This document shows, in pieces, positions 63,001-64,000 of a stretch of DNA of 64,000 nt. Both the position numbers and the translations under genes were made by a program. Where the stretch lies: positions 1 through 64,000 of the forward strand of contig JAFWMH010000026.1 in the NCBI GenBank assembly GCA_017510785.1. The letters are read 5' to 3'. Position 1 is the stretch's first letter; each line of letters opens with the position of its first letter. The notes under the pieces were generated by a model. The model did no database searches, was not told where the DNA came from, and saw only the letters and a program-made list of their open reading frames with translations. The stretch is from Atopobiaceae bacterium (GTDB lineage Bacteria > Actinomycetota > Coriobacteriia > Coriobacteriales > Atopobiaceae).

Positions 63001-64000
63001 ATCCCTCGGCCTGGCGTTGTTCGATGTTCTTCGTTGATCCGTGGTTTCCATCCGCTCCACCGGCCAAGGTAATACCGGTTAAGCTGAAGCCCGTTGCCGA
63101 CTGCTCAGTAATGGTGTACTTCACACCGGTAGGAAGCCCTGTAATGTTAACAGAATCACCACCAGCAAGTTCAACGGAAGTACGCCCATTGGTAAAGGTT
63201 GCACCACCGTAATTGCCAGTAAGTGACGTATCGTCCAGCTGAATAATAAAGGTGAATCTCGTGTTTTGATCAGCCGGATTCGACGAAAGAATCGACTTGG
63301 AGAGCGTAAGATTGCCCCTCTCCACCTTATTGTTAGTAAAGGCTGCTGTAGGAATCTCCGTCGTTTGACCCGCCTGTACTTCAACACTCTTGTTGTTGCC
63401 ACCCTGTTGGCTACCACCCACGAGCGTCATGTTCTCAGGCAGGTGCGTTACGCCTTCGTTCTCGTGAATGACGTAGGTACCCACGGGAAGGTTATCGATT
63501 TGCACATAGCCATCGGCACTTGGCGTAACAGAACGCCAATTCAGGGACTCCCCACCCTGGCCGTTCGGCGTACGCTCCGAGGTAAGCTCATATCGAGCAT
63601 CTACTGGCACACCATTTTGGAAGATGATTTGTACACGAGCATACGGCTTCTCCGTGCTATTGTAGGCATTCTCCCAAATCTGGAACGTGTACGGCCTGTT
63701 ATCGAATGAGTTATCTCCCGAAGTGAGAGTTCCGAAGTCCGCCGTATCGAGTACAGGCTTCCCATTTATCGTGACGTTCTTCTTAATCTTCAGTGATCCG
63801 AGTTCCACGTTGTTGGTGAAGGAAGCCGTACCAGTCGCATCAACCGTCGTGCCGGCCTTTACGGTGGCGGTTACCACGTTATCCGCAACTGACTTGCCAC
63901 CTTCGGCGGAAACGAGGGTAGCTTCATCGTTCGTAGAATCGGTCTCCGTAATGGTGTAGTCGCCAACGGATAGATTATCCACCGTCACGTAGCCATTGGT
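45077..64000 (-). CDS. Giant modular fimbrial-type surface adhesin, at least 6307 residues (N-terminus off right edge)
   Basis: One uninterrupted frame fills 18.9 kb and is still open at the right edge; the first codons seen (TNGYVTVDNLSVGDYTITE) are inside a module. In protein order: about 19 DUF5979/Cna-B-like modules of about 105-200 residues; three supermodules of fimbrial backbone domain plus SpaA-like domain, the first two also with a DUF5979-like domain; five FctA-like pilin isopeptide modules; three more supermodules; then mixed FctA and Cna-B modules and a wall anchor. The end is GKKTTTATTATSGRAG, LATTSD, a hydrophobic helix FVGIIALVIVGVAGIVFG and ITRRRNK. Such modules usually form Lys-Asn isopeptide bonds that lock a thin stalk, so this is probably a very long wall-linked fibre for attachment. 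Base use varies along it: 48-51 kb looks richer in G and C than 56-64 kb. Confidence 0.93.
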   Translation of the reverse strand, partial: TNGYVTVDNLSVGDYTITETDSTNDEATLVSAEGGKSVADNVVTATVKAGTTVDATGTASFTNNVELGSLKIKKNVTINGKPVLDTADFGTLTSGDNSFDNRPYTFQIWENAYNSTEKPYARVQIIFQNGVPVDARYELTSERTPNGQGGESLNWRSVTPSADGYVQIDNLPVGTYVIHENEGVTHLPENMTLVGGSQQGGNNKSVEVQAGQTTEIPTAAFTNNKVERGNLTLSKSILSSNPADQNTRFTFIIQLDDTSLTGNYGGATFTNGRTSVELAGGDSVNITGLPTGVKYTITEQSATGFSLTGITLAGGADGNHGSTKNIEQRQAEGYIAKTDSSVEFTNSKDEGGLKVKKIISSDFANDLTKQFDFTVTLDGSSLSGTYGTGNTAMSFTNGVATFRLTNDQEREAIGLPAGLKYTVTETTQEGFTLTWSGDTTTGAGTIVKGVTQQVLATNTRNKGNLEIDKTVVSSTDGDKDVEFNFTIVLSDTSINGTFGENSADGKTKAITFTNGRATNVKLKHGEKALAIGLPEGVTYTVTEAASTGFAIGSTGETGKISSSTLANAKFTNTKDEGGLLVSKNVSSPLSEDEGKYYSFKISLLNEDDSVNTSITQQYGDMKFNNGVAYVVLKHNQQAVANGIAEGTKYKVEEVDTTSQTVQAAGKSSAEVPASLYGKLDQFATTIRDGSDSSTTTGTITAGTITSNIASKHFTNSRTRGRLTVSKQLISKLTADANQEFTFDVALYTDEQHTQKANISGTYGGMTFTNGDAVVNVKANNNVSGEQLPVGLYYVITERVAEGFSQTGQIVYEGSIAQGGTGSNASFVNERKTTSLPIKKVLNSNRSSSASRTFAFVVTLTGLTSEAANATYPVTYEPERTGGSGSTVTLNNGVARLMLRGNETATINGLPIGVTYSVAEDLSGVTSSYSISGTENTSGTLKENNETATITNDDTYGNLKITKTMLGRNKADESKEFDVVLRLNGLSDGDKTFGGITYTQTGQYHEYSFKLKHDETKEFTNIPVGVRYNVNEVMDGLGQDGIAFAGFIGQPVDTIELQPSEVTLRNMRVPGDLEISKELISDVSADANQEFTFDVVFTGLTDEDAGKEFDIAYAPAKQGDSGKIKLTGGKATITLVGGQKATISGLPSDVDYKVTERSVDNFQLKGNTSAERTGKTPKFGGKATEEFQNERKTGGFKLTKAVTSPQQDDHEREFTFNVRINGASITSPDDDPATDDDESLKYGTIKFNNGLATFTLKDTESVYAENLPVGLTYTITEVRDNDFTTTVDGVAASKVSTVSNNVVVTDTVTQNTNPEHTYSGPTYNNTRVPGNILVNKQVTSQYSEDLTKEFRFKVELGDTTITNDKTGDSYRYPVITAGNKAIEFENGVAEFTLKHNETASARNLPAGIAYTVTETDEAGFTTTWSGKTGSIPANDTARVYARNTRQPAELDVYKTVVSHTEADYNYYYQFTINFYTEQPTIAADGTIPAATATSLSGTYGIFTGATEKTSRTFSGGTASTGIYGGDVAKFTNLPRGLYYAVWEETPEGFALVKTGETGKLEGLSEARFYNTRTEGGLYVTKSVNSPMSSDKTKDYEFRVTLYTDEGCTDPADVNGTYGGGGRASGAMTFTNGVSTFTLKDGEVAYALNLPLGENGLWYKVEEKTPAGFIVKVGEVELAQDGDYSFTKGKIESDNEAQVVVVNESENGNLKVTKSGDSTVSDENDEFSFRVELDDKTITGTFGRMTFANGVASFTLKKGESLSTANEGTDENPLSEGDSAYYTLPVGLGYTVTETHKDGYTTTWSSTTKGKTDKPDETQAKTYTYGYTQEPTANADGTYAPGKETKTLTWDDGSDSVERDITTTTRNGVTTLNTWDKQDATTAWQGTDAGNAYDPAISKNTTDEVVFTNNVELGPIEVQKHVVSQLEEDANKEFRFRVELADTSISGTFGDMTFTDGVAEFTLKSGEKCIATDLPKGLRYTINEDADADFQQSGWNTTGLVGYGSNGAVELTNYQWLDEGADIDARGIGGYTNKRENGELQLYKRVTSQLEADKDREYTFTVKLTGGNIGAKSGNDYVFNLYPVVKGTDDKLTVDTNNPLTFINGEATLTLKDGESVIIGADYAAALRGSSLTNGQTVYTTASADDAGIPTGVNYTVDEETVEGISATWSGKTGRVNYAAPAIINCTNTRQSGSLSINKTVLSDAAADQDVEFTFNVKLWNDAARTQPSTLSGRYGTGETAINFENGEATVTLTGGDTATAINLPVGVYYTVTEESAADFELTGVTINDRNTGTSVEDRKAEGVISTSASSVKFTNKREPGQLVLSKVLISDAAADQDRTFKFTVRLDDNTIGTNDRPRRYNVVTDGDKSLSFVSGVATVELKGGEVASVDGLPIGVGYTVTEESATGFEVTKDGDTGNITKQQSKVKFTNKRLTGGLKVSKKLLLGRVEDKDQLFNFTVTLSDTSINTTGNKTYGAMEFTNGVANFTLKADQELAATNLPIGINYTVTESATDGFVLYGRVGNTGVINTGVQEAVFTNTKPDKPTFEKKIKDVNDSTGEESGWQDSADYDIGDEVPYKLTATLANDVTSYRKYHVTFTDQMEESLDFIQDSVEVFVNGNKLTSGYELTKVNDHKFTVRVAWAGTSDAPIADTSLNLGVVDVYFKARLNDNAKLGKEGNVNASKLAYSNNPTSEDDSDETELPWDYVIAFTYKVDVNKKDQDGNDLTGAQFTLEKVKADNTTEVIQQYANIGTDPVFSFKGLDDGTYVLKETQKPSDKYAQLEDIVFTVTAGHADLWNYNTTGDNPVFDVTGRSSVLRSLTGNTTTGELDLAADNDLATLVGDVTNQGLGSLIIKKNVTKDGKAVTDDALDGTYTFNVTRKGDANYQETIDITIRGGQSNTATLSNLIPDEYTITEDTRALAGQGIVLLGGTSRTVTVTALNDATNPTTVPTAEFTNTKPGTPEFNKKIADVNDSQETQPEDISQFDPTRWEDSADHDIGDSVPYKLTATLSNDVTSYKNYHITFTDKMESSLDFNVLKKVTLNGVEATNYTLTPNPASGDGKVHGFTLRLDWHGEGEGDEQQTIADDSLNGAVVEVYFTATLNNTAKIGKQGNINACKLSYSNNPNSEDDSDEGEKPWDYVIAFTYQVDVNKVDEQKKPLIGAEFTLAKVNANNTTEVVQTYTVINNDPKFSFRGLDDGTYVLTETKAPDGYKQIDPITFVVAATHKAEWENANSQAALAYLPDDVTPARTSVLESLTGNTTTGVLTLNIDQQSGDESHLTGEVENTSLGKLHIKKNVLFDGREASTQEEKDAVNGIYKFQVTGPNEYQNTVELEVKDGKSATATLEELSAGTYTVHEQIEQNPTGMVLLSGNDVQVQVEVGKDVEVHTAEFTNVKPGKPSFEKKIKDTNDSTGETSGWQDSADYDIGDDVPYKLTAILANDVSDYKAYDVWFTDQMEESLSLEGNNKWLDDVKIFYNDGTEESLANSFTYQNLEHSFSARMQWVKNGTGQRNITSKLNGARVELTFHAKLNDKARLGKEGNVNGAKLTYSNNPNNGDSHENTPWDYVIAFTYKVDVNKKDQSGAELKGAKFKLEKVFANNTAEVVQAYTNMGADPVFSFKGLDDGTYVLTETEAPTDYTKIDPITFVVNAGHVTSWDANSNGDVDSADFYTTAATPARLEVLESLTGNTTGGAIKLQADKELATLTGDVVDDHIAHAEIEAEKAFEDWGKAQKFTFTLASVNGAPMPAGATDDGTLAKDATEQEPKVNFGDIAYTTEGQYRYTITETNDGVDGVTYDTTTHNVVVNVVRDKNNTLQTSVTYDDTDKPLIITNTFTPVKRTLKVTKAINDWGNADHFKFTLEAKNNAPMPTGAANGKITAQATKDPEKLDAVFGEIAYDKAGTYEYTITETDDGVDGVTYDTTPYPVKVVVTKDSGTNALSAEVKYGETEANALTITNRSESPKASIQATKSFLTNLGADAWGKANKFTFTLKAGDNNVDGVDTPMPAGATDGEFALDATKSKPTVDFGEIEFKKAGVYKYTITETDDGVPGVTYDTTPHNVVVTVTKGAGNKLSTDVKYDKADSLTINNTFTPATATIEATKEFNDWGQAKSFTFDLAAVSAKDNNDADIAGGAPMPTSAVATATEANKKATWGEINYEKPGVYTYTITERNDGVDGVSYDTTPHTVVVTVTQNEQTNALSAEVKYDKQDSLTITNTFTPAKAVIEATKKFDAWGKAKRFEFTLTAEKRTTPMPPAVSDQNDGTKAYATEANKTATWGEITYTKAGDYYYVITETNDGVKGVTYDTADHVVLVSVEKDEETNELTATVRYDRTKDKLIITNTYTPDKPEFDKKTADVNDSYEVKPEDISAFDANRWQDSADHDIGDAVPYRLTATLADDVSAYHKYHVTFTDQMEQSLTFNKIERVTITPKDGVETDVEAGSQGDLGKYVFNKVDGQNFTLRIDWAGPNGGEGYIGDDENLKLDEAVVHVYFTATLNEDAKLGKQGNVNGAKLAYSNKPSSEDDSDEDEEETPWDYVIAFTYKVDVNKVDEDKQALEDAEFKLEKQIAGKDNADPTWEEVSLTKAGSLFSAKGLDDGIYRLTEVTAPDNHRKIDPIIIEVTAEHGAKWNYTSDEFDANGQGRLEILTNLEGTQTNASETEGKLTLTTDKNLATLAGDLVNTKLGELVIQKNVTVNGKETTSKEADGTYTFEVTGPAEFEEADRVTKTATIEITDGKSNTATVDHLYAGTYTVTELTDQSTNKAMKLLGVPARDVTVENGKSAKVNTVSFTNTKPGTPDFEKKIKDTNDSTGKTSGWQDSADYDIGDAVPYKLTAKLPNDVTSYKKYHITFSDKMESTLDYNKDAMVKVIGADGKEITDGFAVDDSVKNDHDFVVRLDWAGEGEGDEQQTIADANLNGATVEVEFTATLNKTAKRGKPGNVNKSQLKYSNSPQIDELDREDETPWDYVIAFTYDVDLSKVNEKSEPLEGAEFKLEKRIAGKDGADPTWELVELISNGGGEKKNIFKAEGLDDGTYRLTETKAPKGYKLLDPVTFVVEAEHGDTWDYIDAEDDPTFADRKEHRLAILTSLTGNEETGALKLEADEALAALKSNVENTPHDTPEFEKKIKDTNDSTGETSEWQDSADYDIGDAVPYKLTATLADDVTNYFNYHITFVDKMEPSLTFSEIERVTIKPKGGTERDLGKYVFASANDREFTVRIDWAGESEGDARKQIADKSLNEAEVNVYFTATLNSNAKLGKQGNVNGCKLIYSNTSTSDDDKDDTEETPWDYVIAFTYKVDVSKFDAADEQPLKGAEFTLEKIKLDEDGQVSYEYDQDIDDYKVTNKIIASYPVEVAGNTFTFKGLDDGTYLLTETTAPTGYDTITPVVFEVVAGHVTAWDHASEGEEPNFADTDERRLSLLETLTGDVLDGDLELTANEQLDGLAGNVYDTELGKLQIQKVIRGRSLTRGADRELTKKQREAYTFTVTDEDGNVLQIDGKPAVKTLAEFTENTRNNTLTWTIDNLKVGTYRVIEQRSQGDDPSYVWAYQLGQNGRVRVTANRIGRVKITNVWEGSSGDAQLAVTKKVQSTGNGGEFQYDGNEEFTFTLEKANRDENEAETEFVDELPAVGEEPGTEVTVTRKADGTYTTENFGKIKYASIKAHDYFYKITEVEPENPTPGMTYNMEPQYALVRVLGGDGFDYRVYYGNDPDELVRRADDEEASDEAATVVNKYQVGQLKVVKTLAGVEDLSPNEYQNKKFTVTVQDENGRYLGLEDGKTVFSDEEITNTVSPEPNYLEFTRIPAGKYTVTETNTGDITEIEGRAFVPEESKLEATASVEIGKTAEAKIVNKFVPNKGKALLRVKKNLVATPEGSYTANEDFEFKLEKVDEGTDKLPESTTIKVKAGETGTFDAIAYEDAGTYIYTITEVAPAKKTYGVTYDTTPRYATVVVDDNLMTTVRYYANKADCDAGKSTETNEHAEVTNTYKPADGTLSVKKVVESDVKADKEKEFPFEVTLKTATGAEGEVREDVNGTYGDMTFEKGVAKFTLKDGEVRTATGLPLINSKLYYRVRETDAGGLKADLSEVKSENEASSVVTCTNKRQSQAQLAVTKQVLGENYKGNEEFEFKLDKVDLGLKKSDVLPQNTSVKVKAGATGTFDNIIYTEPGTYWYTITEVEPENKTTGMSYDTTPNYVAVTVNNDMSTSVRYIVSWDSSEYTGLSAIERWNKMSEQIRNGTFKDEFKNDKLTVNNRYTPPTEEGKKTTTATTATSGRAGLATTSDPTSFVGIIALVIVGVAGIVFGITRRRNK
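45164..45181 (-). other. Atypical cell-wall sorting motif LATTSD
   Basis: LATTSD is encoded by 45164-45181, directly followed by PTSF, a 17-residue hydrophobic helix and RRRNK. This is exactly where a sortase LPxTG motif is expected, but the Pro and the Gly are both replaced. Confidence 0.7.
45260..47645 (-). repeat. Adhesin C-terminal module block
   Basis: Six modules alternate between Cna-B-like (KLQIQKVIRG, QLKVVKTLAGVED, TLSVKKVVESDV) and FctA-like (AQLAVTKKVQST, LLRVKKNLVATPEG, AQLAVTKQVLGENY) types. The FctA-like ones carry the YTITEV or YKITEV strand and a YDTTP, YDTTPN or YNMEP block before the last strand. Confidence 0.7.
47645..50970 (-). repeat. Adhesin supermodules 4-6
   Basis: Three backbone-SpaA supermodules starting near 50970, 49612 and 48643. 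Each begins with a P-E/D-F-D/E-KK segment, then WQDSADYDIGDAVPYKLTA (or DHDIGDAVPYRLTA), a backbone domain, PWDYVIAFTYKVDV and a SpaA domain with GLDDGTYxLTE. The end of number 4 is followed by a DUF5979-like domain (ELVIQKNVTVNGKE). The block is visibly GC-rich. Confidence 0.75.
50970..52850 (-). repeat. Five tandem FctA-like isopeptide modules
   Basis: Modules start near 52850, 52490, 52115, 51715 and 51330 and are about 120-130 residues each. Each has an Ala/Val-Lys strand (IEATKEFNDWGQAKSFTF or a close variant), APMP or TPMP, YTITE, DGVDGVTYDTTP and a closing ITNTFTP. These match the streptococcal pilin isopeptide linkage domain. Confidence 0.8.
52850..56382 (-). repeat. Adhesin supermodules 1-3
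   Basis: Three supermodules starting near 56382, 55122 and 53812 with the same plan as 4-6. Numbers 1 and 2 end in a DUF5979-like domain (SLIIKKNVTKDGKA, KLHIKKNVLFDGRE); number 3 runs directly into the FctA array. Confidence 0.75.
56382..63800 (-). repeat. About nineteen tandem DUF5979/Cna-B-like modules
   Basis: Each module starts with a (N/D/E)L-x-(V/I)-x-K strand followed by VxS and a D/E-rich turn, has a FTNGxAxxxL strand, then GLPxGxxYTVTE and closes with FTN-x-(K/R)-x-x-G. Lengths range from about 105 to about 200 residues and the modules are well diverged from each other, unlike the supermodules. Confidence 0.8.

Overview
The window looks like a chromosomal segment of a host-associated, anaerobic, GC-rich actinobacterium, most probably a coriobacterium (class Coriobacteriia). 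This is inferred from a full-length pyruvate:ferredoxin oxidoreductase, an actinobacterial FHA/PP2C/SEDS/PBP/PASTA-kinase operon, a fused GH13-GH77 maltodextrin enzyme, a QueT transporter, and very large SpaA/Cna-B-type surface proteins. I could not run a similarity search, so the genus is open.

Layout. 1-0.76 kb: start of a secreted acidic protein that runs off the left edge. 0.9-5.6 kb (minus): GH13-GH77 fusion and glyA, each with a clear terminator. 5.9-7.3 kb (plus): AAA/DUF4143 ATPase preceded by a tandem array of 23/46-bp repeats. 7.4-11.7 kb (minus): nudC, tsaC, prmC, prfA and an L31 gene with a long tail. 11.8-16.4 kb (minus): phosphoesterase, LytTR response regulator, LytS-type kinase, family 2-like glycosyltransferase and queT. 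16.6-17.3 kb: unknown plus-strand gene. 17.4-21.0 kb (minus): nifJ. 21.3-21.4 kb: a 105-bp nested palindrome. 21.5-25.3 kb (plus): gluQ, a TetR regulator, a metallo-hydrolase and a MerR-TipAS regulator with a 19-bp-spacer promoter, followed by a minus-strand tRNA-Ser(GCT).

25.8-37.2 kb is one tight plus-strand operon for Ser/Thr signalling and wall growth: a membrane kinase with HLD in place of HRD, a DUF3662-FHA protein, a short FHA protein, a PP2C phosphatase with a long acidic N-terminus, a single-chain fusion of a SEDS glycosyltransferase with a class B PBP, and a PASTA kinase with a serine-rich outer tail. The genes overlap or nearly touch. 37.3-39.6 kb: two small membrane proteins around a DUF6765 protein. 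39.7-40.3 kb (minus): mazEF-type toxin-antitoxin pair with a palindromic operator.

40.5-64 kb (minus): surface proteins. The first is a 1158-aa secreted protein with Ig-like repeats whose N-terminal domain resembles the left-edge protein. After a truncated DUF3800 remnant and two matched stem-loops comes one open frame of at least 6307 codons, still open at the right edge. It is a giant fimbrial-type adhesin of about twenty DUF5979/Cna-B-like modules, six backbone-SpaA supermodules and about eight FctA-like isopeptide modules, ending in a cell-wall sorting signal that reads LATTSD rather than LPxTG. The most unusual items are the SEDS-PBP fusion in its kinase operon, the 23-bp array at the AAA ATPase, the helically phased TGTACA palindrome, and the architecture and anchor of the giant adhesin.
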